From the NCBI GenBank assembly GCA_014218235.1, contig CM024760.1, positions 67,396,961 through 67,460,960 of the forward strand: a stretch of 64,000 nucleotides of DNA, given 5' to 3'. The DNA comes from Colocasia esculenta. Lineage: Eukaryota > Streptophyta > Magnoliopsida > Alismatales > Araceae. Below are positions 1 to 11,291 of the stretch, in pieces (the stretch's first letter is position 1; every line of letters begins with the position of its first letter). A model generated the notes under the pieces. That model saw nothing but the letters and a program-made list of their open reading frames with translations, did not search any database and was not told the DNA's origin. Position numbers and translations under genes: made by a program.

Positions 1-108
1 CTTGCTTACGATCTTCCATAGCTCATAGTCTTGAGCTCTCAGAAACACCTGCATACGATTTTTCCACAATGTGTAGTCAGTGCCATCAAAGAAAAGAGGC
101 CTGGACAT
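1..108 (-). CDS. copia gag, N-terminal 36 codons (runs off window)
   Basis: The minus-strand frame starting at base 108 encodes a peptide beginning MSRPLFFDGTDY and continuing with TLWKNRMQVFL and ELWKIV. The pattern P-F-F-D-G-x-(D/N)-Y-x-x-W-K-x-(R/K)-M is the conserved N-terminus of plant copia gag proteins (the DUF4219/UBN2 region), which build the virus-like particle. The chosen ATG is the first in the frame after an in-frame stop. Upstream methionines exist in another frame, so the true start may be further upstream, with a frameshift between. Whether the rest of gag is intact is unknown. Confidence 0.65.
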   Translation of the reverse strand, partial: MSRPLFFDGTDYTLWKNRMQVFLRAQDYELWKIVSK

Positions 109-210
109 TGAGGTGTCCTTCAGCCATAAATCCCTTGTTAGTTTCCATTAGACAGAATCTCTCTTGATCATGAGATCAAGCTATTAAAGCTGTAAAATCA
201 GAGAAACCTC

Positions 211-222
211 GCTCTAATACCA
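211..222 (-). other. primer-binding site, initiator tRNA-Met type
   Basis: The minus strand reads TGGTATTAGAGC two bases after the LTR end. This is one change from the TGGTATCAGAGC complement of plant initiator tRNA-Met used by most plant copia and many gypsy elements. It fixes the LTR boundary and the direction of the element. Confidence 0.8.
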
Positions 223-224
223 AT

Positions 225-1502
225 TGAAAGGTGCACAGAATCACCTAAAGCAGTAATCTAGATATGGGGGGGGGGGGGGTTGAATAGATTACAACCGATT
301 AAGACCAACTTAACCTTCTTTTTAATGTTACCACTGACTTGATGAAAGCTTAAACAGATGTGAATCAAATTCGAGCTTTGACATGCATGCAGAATATGAT
401 TGGGAAATTAGCAGTCTAACAAGCGTGTGAACAAATAATCGTGCCTACCATACATCTAACGTAAGAGCGTGCAAACCACAGGACACGATGATTTAAGGTG
501 GTTTGGAGTACACAACTCGTGTATCCTTCGTCCACCATCCACACACACATACAGAAAACTGCTTATGAAGCGAGTTCAACCCAACAACACACACACATGG
601 TGTCTGAGGCAAACACGCACTCAGAACAGCCACACACACATGGGTCGAGCACAAGGAACGCTCAAACCACCAACACACACATAGAATAATGAAAAGTAGA
701 ATGAAAGAAGAGTTTAGAGTTGTTGAACAAATTTCGAGATGAACTATTCTGTGTGTTCGTCCAGAGAAACTCCAAGCTTCAGGTTGATGAAGACCAGGGG
801 ATGATGATGAAGCTTGACCTATGGACGAACCGGCTTCAACTCCTCGTATAGAATCAATCTCTCTAGAGCAATCTTGGTTAGGGTTTTTGATATGGAGGCT
901 TCTTACTACGAAAATAACTTCATATGATCTATATATAGTGGCATTCAAGTTTGGAGAGTCGTGTCAAGAGGAAACAACGTAATACAGATCACATGTCAGT
1001 CACATGTTGTGACTTATCCTGCGGCTGCCGACAAGTGCAATATTGCTGTCAACAGGTACTGCTGGATATTGGCTTCCAGAACCATGTTGGTTATTGGAAC
1101 CTTGGGCTGTCGACAGACGACCTCTGGCTGTCGACGAGCAAGCCTGATCTGTCAATAGATGCACTTTGTCTGTTGACAGCTACTGCTTTTTATTTGCTTC
1201 CAGAAGCTTATTTGTTGTTGTCTTGACTATCTGTCGACACATGGCTTCAGGCCTGTCGATAGATGAGTACCTGAAGTGTATTTCCGTTCTGTTGCACTTG
1301 GGTATTGTTGCTTGTCTTGTGTGCATTCACACATACATGAAAAACACTCTAAGTGAGATATCAGAAATGCATAGATGGTCATAAAGTCATTTTTTCGTTT
1401 GATCAGATCTTTCGTGTCTTGATCATGTTTCTAACATCAATTCTGTGAATCATCAAAAACATTTAAGCATTCAATCATCATGATACAAATTGTAACCCAA
1501 CA
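225..1502 (-). repeat. copia 5' LTR (1,278 bp)
   Basis: On the minus strand the LTR starts TGTTGGGTTACAATTTG and ends GTGCACCTTTCA, giving the usual TG...CA ends, directly followed by the PBS. A long homopolymer (G on plus, C on minus) at about 267-280 precedes the sequence that reads CTATTCAACCCCC on the minus strand, a common feature near the end of plant copia LTRs. Several copies of a CTGTCGACAG-like palindrome lie at about 1108-1270, and CA-rich runs at 538-680. Short reading frames here are not conserved between the two LTR copies in this window and are not genes. Confidence 0.8.
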
Positions 1503-3299
1503 GGTGGGGTCGTTGCCTATGCTTCTCGGAAGTTGAAGAAGCATGAGGAGAACAACCCTACCCATGACTTAGAGTTGGCAGCAGTGGTGTTCACTCTAAA
1601 GTTGTGGCGGCACTATTTGTACAGCGAGGTGTTTGTGATCTTCACTGATCATTAGAGTTTGCAGTATATCTTCATTCAGAAGGATCTACACTTGAGGTAG
1701 TGCAGATGGATAGAGTACCTGAAGGACTACAATCTTACCCTCTCCTATCACCCGAGAAGAGCTAGCATCGTAGCGGACGCTTTGAGTAGACAGGTATGCC
1801 TGAGTTCGTTGCTAGCCAGAGAGTGGAGGTTGTTTGAGGACCTATCTCAAGGAGGTTTCTGCCCTTCGAGGTACGGAGACTGTGCAGTGATGACTAGTTT
1901 GTCAGTTCGCCCGTCAGTGTACCGTCAGGTGCTGGAGGCACAGCAGGCAGATACAGAGTTGGCAGATATTTTGTAGATGCCGGATGTTGAGCTTGACGAG
2001 GACAGTGAGGTCAGGTTCAGAGGTAGATTGTACATTCTCTGTGATGCGCGGAAGGCGTTGTTGTCAGAGGCACACCGGTCGAGGTATGTTGTTCATCCTG
2101 GTTCCACCAAGATGTATCATAACCTGAAGAGGTTCTTCTGGTGGCCAGGGATGAAAAGGGGCATGGCAGTGTTTGTCGCCGGATGCCTTACCTGTCAGAA
2201 GGTGAAGGCTGAGCATCAGTGTCCTACTGGTGAGCTGCAGTCATTGCCCATTCCCGAGTGGAAGTGGGACGACATCACCATGGACTTCGTGGTTGGTTTG
2301 CCCCATACTCTGCAGAGGCATGATGGTATTTGGGTGATTGTGGTCAAGTTGACCAAGTCAGTGGACTTCCTTCCAGTCAGGATGTCTTGGTCAGTGGATA
2401 GGCTTGCCAGACTGTACATGGACCGAGTTGTTCCATTACATGGAACCCCAATTTCGATTGTTTCCGACAGAGATCCGAGGTTCACTTCAGGGTTTTGGCA
2501 CAGTTTGCAGAGAGCTCTTGGTACAGAGTTGAGACTGAGTTCAACGTATCACCCATAGTCAGATGGTCAGTCAGAGAGGATGATTCAGACTTTGGAGGAT
2601 ATGCTGAGCGCATGCTGTTTAGACTAGAGTGGCACTTGGGAGTCGCACCTTCTGATGGTAGAGTATGCATACAACAACAATTATCACTCGAGCATTAGAA
2701 TGACAACATACGAGGCTTTGTATGGTCGGCCGTGTAGGACACCACATCACTGGTTTGAAGTGGGTGAGAGGTAGCTTTTGGGACCAGAGATGGTACAACA
2801 GTGTGCAGACACGATCAGACTGGTCAGGCAACGTCTTAAGACAGCACAGAGTAGACAGAAGAGCTATGCAGATGTCCGCAGGAGGCCGTTGCAGTTCGGC
2901 ATGGGTGACCTTGTGTTCTTGTGGGTTTCGCCGAACAAGGGTGTCATGAGGTTTGGAAGGAAGGAAAAGCTCAGTCTGGGGTATATTGGGCCTTTCCCTA
3001 TCTCAAAGGGGATCGGCGAGGTTGCGTACAGGTTGTGTCTTCCGACAGAGTTGGCAGGAGTGCACAGTGTTTTCCACATGTCACAGCTGAGGAGTTATGA
3101 TGCAGATCCGTCACACGTGTTGGATTACTCGCAGCTTGAGGTAGAACCAGACATATCAATGCCAGAGTACCCAGTCAGAGTTGTGGACCGCAGAGTGCAG
3201 TAGTTGCGCCGGAGGCAGATTCCGCTGCTCAAGGTAGTTTGGGAGAACCGCATTGGTGGCGAGGCCAGGTGGGAGCGTGAGGATGAGATGAGAGAGTAG
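1503..3299 (+). pseudogene. chromovirus pol fragment: RNase H - integrase - chromodomain
   Basis: The reading opens inside RNase H (VVAYASRKLKKHEENNP, with the conserved NxPTHDLELAAV region) and passes in-frame stops at about 1653 and 1698. It continues with the post-RNase H YHP and ADALSR motifs. The integrase zinc finger (HRSRYVVHPGSTKMY, then C-x2-C at CLTCQKVK) starts near 2070. The catalytic core shows D at MDFVVGLP, D at VSDRDPRF and E at SDGQSER. A GPF/Y-like module (YIGPFPI) and a C-terminal VVDRRVQ / W-E-R-E-D-E-M segment complete it. At least five in-frame stops or shifts (for example at 2556) make it inactive. In a live element this protein copies and inserts the element's DNA. Confidence 0.85.
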
Positions 3300-3396
3300 T
3301 TCCCTTATTTATTTGAGTGATCGATATGTTATTTTTCCTTATATTGCTTTGCGGTTTGAGACCGAGTTTCTTTTAATTTCGAGGATGAAATTTTTT

Positions 3397-3403
3397 AAGG
3401 GGG
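3397..3403 (+). other. polypurine tract
   Basis: AAGGGGG just upstream of the TGTAAG LTR start at 3409 is the expected primer for second-strand synthesis. The preceding sequence (TTTCGAGGATGAAATTTTTT) is the usual 3' leader of Tekay-type chromoviruses. Confidence 0.6.
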
Positions 3404-3408
3404 TAAGA

Positions 3409-4470
3409 TGTAAGACTCGGCCCTCTTGGGCGTTTGGCCCTATCCTTAGGGTCGTGACGGTCACTCTGGTCGCAACATGGTCGAACATGAGGAGCATGTC
3501 GCAACAAGCTTCGGGTCACGACACACCCGGTCATTACGTTCTGGTCGCGATGGGGGTGGGAGTCGCTATCTTGTCGCTGTGTCTGAAGGTGTCGCGACTG
3601 CTTTTTTGACCGATCTGACCGCTGTCCTTTCTGTCAGAATAGCTTTGTCGGGTGTCAGGTGCGTACAGCATTGACGCGACCTGGTCAGCCGTCGAATTAT
3701 CGTTTTCCCGGTCTTTGAGGTTTGACCGCTTTTGGTGTCGCACTGGGGTGGGCAGTCATGACATGGTCGTGATGCTCAGGGGCATCGCGATAGGGTTGTT
3801 GTCACGCTGGCTCGACCCGTCGCATCTCTCGGGACGTCGGTTCATAACCGAGGCAGGTGCCCATTTCCCCCTTTCTCCCTTTCCTTTCTTCTACTTCTTC
3901 CTTCTTCCTATCCCGAGCTCTCTTGTGTTCTCCGGAAATTCATGGGTGCTCGTGGCAAGGAAGTGACGCCCCGTTCTTGTAGGCGGCGTGCTCGAGGAGC
4001 TTGGAGTGAGGAGGAGGTGGCCATTCTGACGTGAAGCCCCCAATGGGTTGGCTCTACTCTTGGAGGTAGGGACCCCTTTTTCTCCCACTCATCCTAGCAT
4101 GGTCCCTTCCCCTTGAGAGTCCTTGCTTCTCCATAGTTTTGGGGTTACGGGAGTGAGATCCATGCTCCGTGTTGTGAGGTTTTCCCCTTGAGTGTAGATC
4201 TCCATGTTATTACATGATTTGTGGGGTTTGAGGGTGGTTTGCATGTTTTAAGCTTTCCTATGCGTTTCCCCTGTTTCCCCTCCCCCTATAGATGGTTTGT
4301 ACCGATTTTGGGGTGGTCCTTGGGAGGACTATATCGGGACCCCGCTCGACTGAGGTCGCGACCGGTTTAGGGGTCGCGAACATGTCGTGACTAACATGGC
4401 TGCCGTGACATCTAGACAAAAGCTTGCTGTGGCTTTGATGGTGGCGGTGCATTTTGGCGAGCAAGTGGTA
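3409..4470 (+). repeat. chromovirus 3' LTR (right end uncertain)
   Basis: The LTR starts TGTAAGACTC after the polypurine tract. It holds many GTCGC / GTCGCGAC / GTCGTGAC words (about 3450-3800 and 4340-4410) and a pyrimidine-rich tract at 3868-3920. No clear ...CA end or 5-bp duplication can be seen. At about 4470 the sequence passes into minus-strand Athila gag. No second copy of this LTR is in the window to fix the end. Confidence 0.55.
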
Positions 4471-4479
4471 TGTACCCCT

Positions 4480-6054
4480 AGGCTTGATGGTATTGCTGGT
4501 TCTGATAAAATCCCAAAGGGTTGTTCCTTGGGTTTGCTATAGCTTGACTTGGCAGCTGACCTGATTCCCTCATTTGACATACATCAGCAATCTGGGACAC
4601 TATCCATGCCAAATTTTATTGAAAATTTTGGTTTTGATTTTGATATTGATTTTGTTGTTCTTGCACAGTTTGGCATAGAGTCACCATCATGTTTTGGAGT
4701 TGATTTATTTTATCTTCCCAATTGGGCTGAGGAGGTGGTAGTTGAGTATATGAAGGTTGCTGGAAATTGGTATGAGCAAATTGATTGGAGTTTTGATTTC
4801 CTTGGACTTGTGGAGGTTTGGAATAAGAAGATTGGCCGAATCCCAGATTCTGATTGGGATAGGATTGACCATACATGGATTGCTTAAAGGAAGGTTGAGA
4901 CACTTGTTCAGATTGATTTTTCTAAGAAACGTTTGGGTGGTTTCTCCAACCAGGGTTGTATGTGTTAGAATATGGATCATAGGAGGGTTTGTAAAAACCT
5001 TGGGCAGCTTGGACTTGTTCTTGAATAAAAGGGGGCGATTGGGCAGTAGTGGGACAAGCATTGGTAGGGTGGGCTGAGCTAGCACACATAGAGCAAGTTT
5101 CAAGTGGTTGAGAAAATTTGGGTGTGGCTTGCCCAATCAAAGATAGTAGTTGATCGAATTTTTGTTCCAACTTCTGCTCCAATCTCTGATCAAGTCTAGC
5201 TAATAGATCTTCTACCCTAGAAACTGATTCTCCTCTCTCTCTCTTAATTCATACAACCCTGCCTTCCTTACAGGTCCTAGTGCTCTCTCATAAGAGTGGA
5301 GTGAGGCATGATTGATAGAATTCTCACTCAATGTATCAAACAGATTATATGCCTCATCCTCGCTCTTAGTCATGAATGCTCCTCCACATGAGGCATCAAC
5401 CATCTGCCTATTTGATTCTATCTGACCTTCATAAAAAGCTTGGACTATTTGCCACCTCGACAGACCATGGTGGGGACATTTTCTAAGCAACTCTTTTAAT
5501 CTCTCCCATAATTCATGCATTAACTCTCCCGGGTGTTGGGAGAATCTAGTTATTGCTCTTCTCATGGTGTTAGTGCGGCCAATGTGATAAATTTTTTTCA
5601 AAACTTCCTGCTGCATTTCTGGTCATGTTCTAATGGTTCTCCCTATGGTTCCTAACCAATGTTTGGCCTTATGTTTTAAAGAGAATAGAAATAGGGTCAG
5701 TCTTAAGGCATTTTCAGTGAAATTTTGGATCCTGACAGTGGAACAAATCTCTGGGAACTCATCTATATGATTATAGGGGTTTTCATTGGGATTGCCATAG
5801 AAGGATGGCAACATCTGAATGGTTCCTGACTTGATTTCAAAGTGATTTGCAAGAATTTTCGGCCTAATGCAAGTAGCAGGTTGATAATCAGAAGGAATAA
5901 AGTACTCATTCATGTGTCTGGGTTTGACCTCTTCTACATTCCTAGCAACTTGGTTCTGATCTTGGGTGGCCATTCTAGTTTTCCTATGAAAGAATCTTTC
6001 GATCTCGTTTATAGGTTGAGCCAAATCTATGTTCAAGGAGCGTCTACCAAGCAT
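4480..6054 (-). pseudogene. Athila-type gag
   Basis: Read from 6054 downward, the frames give the Retrotrans_gag pattern of Athila elements: I-R-P-x-I-x-A-x-H-F-E-I-K-x-x-x-I-Q-M-L, then NENPYNHIDEFPEIC, then LFLFSLKHKAKHWL. A frameshift or stop at about 5620 is followed by GELMHELWERLKELLRKCPH and EDEAYNLFDTLSENS. A C-x2-C element (CSMCASSAHPTNACP) near 5060-5090 is the nucleocapsid knuckle. A Gln/Asn-rich tail (about 4616-4900) and an LPSQAIANPRNN-like end near 4510 follow. Stops near 5617, 5209, 4904 and 4615 break it into four pieces. Gag would form the particle shell. The N-terminus is uncertain; the methionine at 6054 is simply the first in frame. Confidence 0.8.
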
Positions 6055-7199
6055 ACACAGTTGAAAAGCCCTCTATTATTGACTTTTAATTTTTGAATTT
6101 TTATATTTTTATTGATTTTTTATTAAATTTTTATGAACAAACACAAACAAACAAACACTTTCAAAACAAATTAACCTAAACACTAAGTATTCCTTGGACC
6201 TATGTTAATTTTCTCAAAATTAGATTTATGCTTGCTTAAGTCCAATCCTAACTCTTCTTGTATCGGCCAGGTAAGAGGTGGAGTAGAGGGAGGCCCCCCT
6301 TGCTTTTGCAAGGACCCAATTAAGTAACATCTAGCTCACTTAAGCATAAGCTTTTTAACCTCTAATCTTAGACACCAGACTTCAAGTGAAGTTTTGAAAT
6401 TAAGAAAGGATAAATTTAATTATGAACCCTAGGCCCAATTCTACTGGTTTTTGTTAAAAGTTTAGGCAAATGCAAGAATGTGAAATTTTTTGTGATTTTT
6501 GGGCAAAGGAAAGGGTGATGAAATCCCTCACCTTATCTTTAGGTTTTCTAAAGGGTGATGCCCTTAAGCAGTCCCTTTTACAAATATGAAATGCAACAAA
6601 TCAAGTTCAAACAAGGGTTTTCTAATGCTAATCCCAATGCATGAAACAAGTTATAGAAATCATACCTTTCCCCCGCACTCTTCAATAAATGAAATTAAAA
6701 TGATGAATGTCTTAAAATAAGTGATTGCAATCTTAAGAAGATGAAATTTTTATTTGCAAAACAAACAGCTTACATGAAAGAGCGATTTGGAAAAAAAATT
6801 AGATTTTACATTTTTATTTTTATTTGGTTTTTGAACTAAATAAAATGAATTTTAACTAAGAAAATATTCTGTGATACTATAAACTAACTCCAAACCACTC
6901 AAACCACCAAAACGCCAATTATTACATGCCAACTTGAAAGAAATCTTTGTACATGCACAGAGAGTACATGAAAACCTCACTATAAGTTTCACTCACACTC
7001 TTCTATCTAAATTTCTGAATGAAAGAAAAATGCTAAAGCAAATCAGCAAGCTCTCCTCTCCAATGGGCTCAAATGTCAAGCTCAATCTCCATGTTCCACT
7101 TCTATGCAAATCTAAAATAAAAAGCCCAATAACAAGTCAATAGAAAGCCCAATGCAAATAAAATAAAATCAAAACAGTTTTAAATCAAACTCTAATGCC
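6055..7199 (-). other. Athila leader between PBS and gag
   Basis: An AT-rich stretch of 1.1 kb without a credible reading frame lies between the PBS and gag of the Athila-type element. Long untranslated leaders are normal in this lineage. Nothing else recognised. Confidence 0.5.
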
Positions 7200-7217
7200 T
7201 CCCCGGCAATGGTGCTA
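7200..7217 (-). other. primer-binding site, tRNA-Asp type
   Basis: The minus strand reads TAGCACCATTGCCGGGGA, three changes from TGGCGCCGTTGCCGGGGA, the tRNA-Asp primer site used by Athila elements. It lies directly at the LTR end (TG start on plus at 7218). Confidence 0.75.
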
Positions 7218-9823
7218 TGATGAACGCAACATTGTTGACTGTACACTTTCGTTGTCTAGAGTTCGTTGCACACGTCAAAATGCTCACCTTCTCTAATCTG
7301 TCTCACAAATTTAAAATAGCAAAGATGAACTAGCAAAGTAGTGAGAACATGTCATTTCCACAGGGAGACTGAATAAAGTTTGACTTAAGAAACTACTTTC
7401 TAGAACGACTCTAACAGACACTTATTCACCAAAATAACACTACATGAGAATTAATTCAGTAAATTGCACCAATCAAATTCCTCACAACTCGACAGGTCAA
7501 ACTTAATGAAAGAACAAATAGTTTTGAAAACAAAAGAGTTGGTATCACTGTACCCTCACAATCGAGGGATCAAACAAGTAGATAGAAATCTAAAATAGAA
7601 ATTAAACTAAGATTACACAAAGATGCAACTCTAATTCTGAAATAATCTAAAACTCAAGGAAATAAAAGGATGACAGAACAAAAATCTCAACAGAAAATTC
7701 TCAAGCCAATTTACCCCTACAGCTCAGGGGATGAACAGTCAACAAGAATTGCTCTCCACAAACACCGAATCAATACTCTCAAAGCTGAAGGATCGGACAG
7801 AAAATAAGAAATAACAGATGAATGCTTCAATTATGCAAAAAGAAATAACAAGAACATGAGATATATCATAATTTTATTGCACTCTAAGATCAAGATGAGA
7901 TAGTGAAGAAATCAAAGAACTCAATCAAAGATTTAAACTGAAAGCAATATGAACTATAAAAATTTCAGATCATTGTACCCTTATAGCTCAAGGGATGAAC
8001 AAAAAAATTCAGAACAAGAGTTTACTATTGCTAAAGCAAATTCCTAATGCTACCACTACAGAACAGGAGTGAGAACAAAATTAAGACTCGAAACAAAAAC
8101 TAGAAACACTGAAATATTAATGAATGTAGATCTTTCCTCTGGTGCAACCAGAACATAAACTTCACAAATTCTACTCTGGATCTGAACTCTGTAGATGTCT
8201 GGAATCTCCCTAGACACCGTCGCCCTCCCAGACGTCTTCAGAAGAGAGGAAGACGCACAACCCAACGATCTCCCAGCAGTCTTTGGAATTGATCTCCCCA
8301 GCTCCGACAGAACAGAAGAAGCAGAAGAACACTCAAATCCCAACTTAAAACCCCTAATCTCCCTAACACAGAAGAAAAGAAGAACAAAAACATCGACTAC
8401 AACACAGAGGGAGGAACACATAAGAAATGGAAAAGAAAATTACTATTGAATCGATCTCCCTATCTCTCAGAACTGAACCTCTCAGATGCTGAACCCAGAA
8501 AAGAAGGAAAAAAAATGTAACTCTCCCACCCAACAGTAGCACCCTCGGAAGAGAAGAAGAAACCCCAAGAATTACAGTAGCCTCCCTTGCAGCCAAACCC
8601 CTGCTGCTGAGGACCTCCCGGATGTCGAACAAGCTCTACTGCCTAACCATTAAACCAAGAAAAGAAGAATTGAACAAATGCATTAGATCGATCTCCCCTA
8701 AAACACAAAAGAAATAGAAATGAACAAATGCACTGGATTGAATCATCTAAACACAGAAGAAATGGACAAATCAACAGACAAAATTGACAAGTCAAAAAAA
8801 AAAAAGGAAATCGATTCTAGTAGCCTCGAATCCCTCCCAGAAGCTTACAAAAGAATGGAAGAAGCCCTCGATCCCTCCCTTAAACAGAGAAAAATAGAAA
8901 TTAAATTCCCATCCCAGCAACCCAACAACCGAACTAATCCCCCACAGAAGAGCAGAACCCCCAAAAATGTTGAACAACCATCTTCTGAGGACCTTGGGGT
9001 CCTTTTATAGGCGCCCAAACGTTCCAAATGCCGGGCAGTGCATGCACCATCAGAGCTCCTCACGAGCTCTAGCCACTTCAGCTCCGCACACACATCTACT
9101 TTGCACAGCTGCTTCGCACAGCTCCATCGCCAGACCCACACGCGCTGCGCCCAGCTGCGCACGACCCTCCTCCAGCCTCACGCCCTAGCTGCTGCGCACG
9201 CCTTCCCGCCTCCGCACCAGCTCCAACTACTGCGCACACAGATCCATCGCCCGAGCTCCGCCAGCCTCATGCCCCCATGCTCTGCAGAGCTTTTCCCTAA
9301 CCTTTCCCTACCTCCGCAGCCCTGATGGGAAGAAGAAAAAGGTAAGGCGGTGGTGTACGTGGCCGGTTATGGTGAGATGAGAGAAAGGGTATGGTGCACT
9401 GTGCCGATGGTGGTGAAGAAAGAATGCTGGCGTAATGGACTTATGGGGGGGGGGTATGTGGCATGATGGTATTGGGTAACGATTATTTATTTAAAATCTT
9501 ATTTATTTACAAACTAATATTTACAAGAATTATTGGAAGATGTTTACGAATATAAAAGTAATAGCAAGACAAAAAAAATTTCATATACAATGTACCTGCA
9601 AAAAGAGAAAACACTTTTATTAGTCAAACTATTCAAAAGATATTGACTTTATTAAATGAGAATCTAACTATGTGTTCTACCCAAAATTTAGCTAATATGC
9701 TCACAAACCTGTTCATGGATGAAATGAAAAATTAAAATCAAACTGCACATTTTTTATAGACAGTGGATGTTTAAAATCAACTATATGTATGAAATTTAAC
9801 ACGAAAATTTTTGCAATTATCAG
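7218..9823 (-). repeat. Athila-type 5' LTR (about 2.6 kb)
   Basis: On the minus strand the LTR starts TGATAATTGCAAAAATTTT, the kind of start seen in Athila LTRs, and ends ...GCGTTCATCA beside the PBS. It contains four loose copies of a motif that reads like TGTACCC...AGCTCAAGGGATGAAC on plus (near 7550, 7715, 7770 and 7975). A GC-rich stretch with small frames in both directions lies at 8040-9330, and a G run at 9444-9453. No second LTR is present, so the length is inferred only from the TG and CA ends; an unrecognised insertion inside it is possible. Confidence 0.55.
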
Positions 9824-9825
9824 TT

Positions 9826-11000
9826 GTGACACCCTAGGGTGTCGCGACATGGTCACGACCGACCGTGGCGTCGCGATAAGGTCGCGATGGCCTGGGGCGT
9901 CGCGACAGTATCAGAGGCAGGTATGTCTTGTGGAGTTTCGTTTTATGTGGAATATTCACTGTTTCCGGTTCTTGTAGTAACCGTGGCACCAGTGCAAGTT
10001 CCCTAGTACGGTCCTACACTAGTCATTCGCCCAGTGCTCAGCACTTGAGGGCTTGTTCTATGAGAGAGGTTGTTACTGTTGCCTGGGACCCCCGTCCCTA
10101 CGTGCCTATTGAGGGAGTACTCCAGGCGGCGGGCATGCTCGAGTTACGGACTCTGGAGTGGAGGGGAAAATGGTGGTTAGGACAGCAGCTTTGAGTCGTT
10201 TGCAGAGCTCTCTTAGTTGGTTTGGGACGCTGAGGTTGTCTTGGGTGTTCCTCCAGACGCAGTCCAGGTAGTCCTTCTTCTCACTGCCTCACTCTTTGTG
10301 GTCCCAGAATGACCTAGAGGGGCCAGGCATGGGACCATAGTCCGGCCAGACTACGGCGGTTACTGTTGTGTTACTTGTGTTCCTGCCTCACTCTGATGAG
10401 ACGTGAAGGTTTGGACCTGGGTCGAGGATAAGGCGTCAGTGGACGCACCTGACCGGTTGACTAGTGGTAGTGTTTTCCATTGCTAGGGTCTCTTGTCCAG
10501 ACAGAGTTCACTATTTCTGTGTTTCTAGCTGTGTGGTGGTCACAACGTGCAATTGTACGGAGTTTTCGACCGTGGTGTCCTTCCGTACCATTGTTTGTTA
10601 GTAGCTTTGCTTACGCACTTTCCTTTGTAGGGTAGAAGATATAACTACTATTATTTAAATTGATTATATATTCTTTTGCCTGTTAGAGCCAGTAGGAGAT
10701 TGGTAGTCCCTACTGAGCTTCTGTTGTAATGCTCATCCCTTCCTTTACTGGTGAGACTTCTGAGCAGCGGTAGGGCACGCGCCAGGCGCAGGAGATGGGG
10801 CGGTAGTCGACAACCCCGTAGCTAGCAGTTGTTTGCCCCTTTCAGTTGTACGTCACCCTCGGCGCAGCCCCTAAGGGACCTGTTCTTTCCCCTCTTTACT
10901 TGTAATAGTTGTGTGCGTTGGGACTGTACCTAGAGCGATATGTGTGTGCTCCTAGTTCAGTAGTTGACATTTATTTCCTTTACATATTCTGTTAGACTTG
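9826..11000. other. GC-rich LTR/UTR-like sequence of a gypsy element, limits unresolved
   Basis: The stretch opens TGTGACACCC on plus, a typical start for plant gypsy LTRs, and is rich in GTCGCGAC words at 9840-9911. It abuts the minus-strand chromodomain fragment on the right, so part may be the 3' untranslated region and LTR of that minus-strand chromovirus. No long frame, polypurine tract or PBS could be placed with confidence. A short AT-rich segment with TATATATT lies at about 10650-10672. Confidence 0.35.
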
Positions 11001-11029
11001 TATTATAGCCCTTCCGGGTCCCCAGATCC

Positions 11030-11291
11030 GTGGCCAGCGACTGCGAAAACTGGGTCCTCCCATATAGCTTCTTCTACCCCACAGTTGTTCCACAGAAACT
11101 TTACCACAGGTATAGACCGGTTCCTAAGTTGTTGTAGTTTTCGATCCAGTATTTTGAATGGCTTTTCTTCATAAGTTAGGTCCTTTAGCAGTACTAAGTC
11201 CTAATGGCATATGATATGGGTAGGATCATACACGTATTTACTAAGCATATAGACATGAAATACATTGTGTGTGAATGCTAAATGTGGCGGT
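11030..11291 (-). pseudogene. chromovirus pol, C-terminal chromodomain end (left part of split gene)
   Basis: The minus-strand frame reads HLAFTHNVFHV, then YVYDPTH, then YEEKPFKILDRKLQQLR, RSIPVVKFLW and VEEAIWE. This is the end of integrase plus the type II chromodomain of Tekay-like chromoviruses; the domain is thought to guide insertion to marked chromatin. It carries one in-frame stop after the YDPTHII segment. The upstream part of the same gene lies at 31769-34032. Joining 31764 to 11291 and dropping one GCGGT copy restores the frame exactly, which shows the two pieces were one gene before the Tat element arrived. Confidence 0.8.

Larger units (their letters stand above)
1..1502 (-). 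mobile_element. Ty1/copia retrotransposon, 5' end only (LTR, PBS, start of gag)
   Basis: Read on the minus strand, an LTR (1502 to 225) is followed by a primer-binding site and then the first codons of a copia-type gag that runs off the left edge of the window. The right boundary, at ...CCCAACA, abuts RNase H coding sequence of a plus-strand Ty3/gypsy element, so this copia element was inserted into that older element. The second LTR lies outside the window, so the target duplication (expected to involve the bases after 1502, GGTGG) cannot be checked. A related solo LTR occurs at 11672-12945 in the opposite orientation. Confidence 0.8.
1503..4470 (+). mobile_element. Ty3/gypsy chromovirus (Tekay-like), 3' half
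   Basis: Plus-strand RNase H, integrase and chromodomain-like coding sequence (1503-3299) is followed by a short untranslated tract, a polypurine tract and the start of a TGTAAGACTC LTR at 3409. The 5' half is missing on the left, cut by the copia insertion at 1502. The right end is blurred where Athila-type gag sequence begins on the other strand at about 4470-4480. The clade call rests on the C-terminal integrase extension that resembles the type II chromodomain of Tekay/Del elements. It is a recognition by eye, not a tree. Confidence 0.7.
4470..9823 (-). mobile_element. Athila-type Ty3/gypsy element, 5' part (truncated)
   Basis: On the minus strand the order is LTR (9823 to 7218), PBS complementary to tRNA-Asp, about 1.1 kb of leader and a gag gene (6054 to about 4480). 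Then the element stops: no protease, pol, env-like gene or 3' LTR follows. Gag family and PBS type both fit the Athila lineage. The element is therefore truncated at its 3' side, next to the chromovirus LTR. Confidence 0.75.

Noticed and set aside
8056..9325. Several 80-120-codon frames on both strands
   Set aside because: They fall in the GC-rich part of the Athila LTR, overlap each other and show no domain.
3409..11000. 3409-4470 and 9826-11000 as two halves of one LTR split by the Athila element
   Set aside because: The two starts (TGTAAGACTC and TGTGACACCC) both look like LTR starts and no shared 5-bp duplication was found at 4470 and 9823, so I left them separate.
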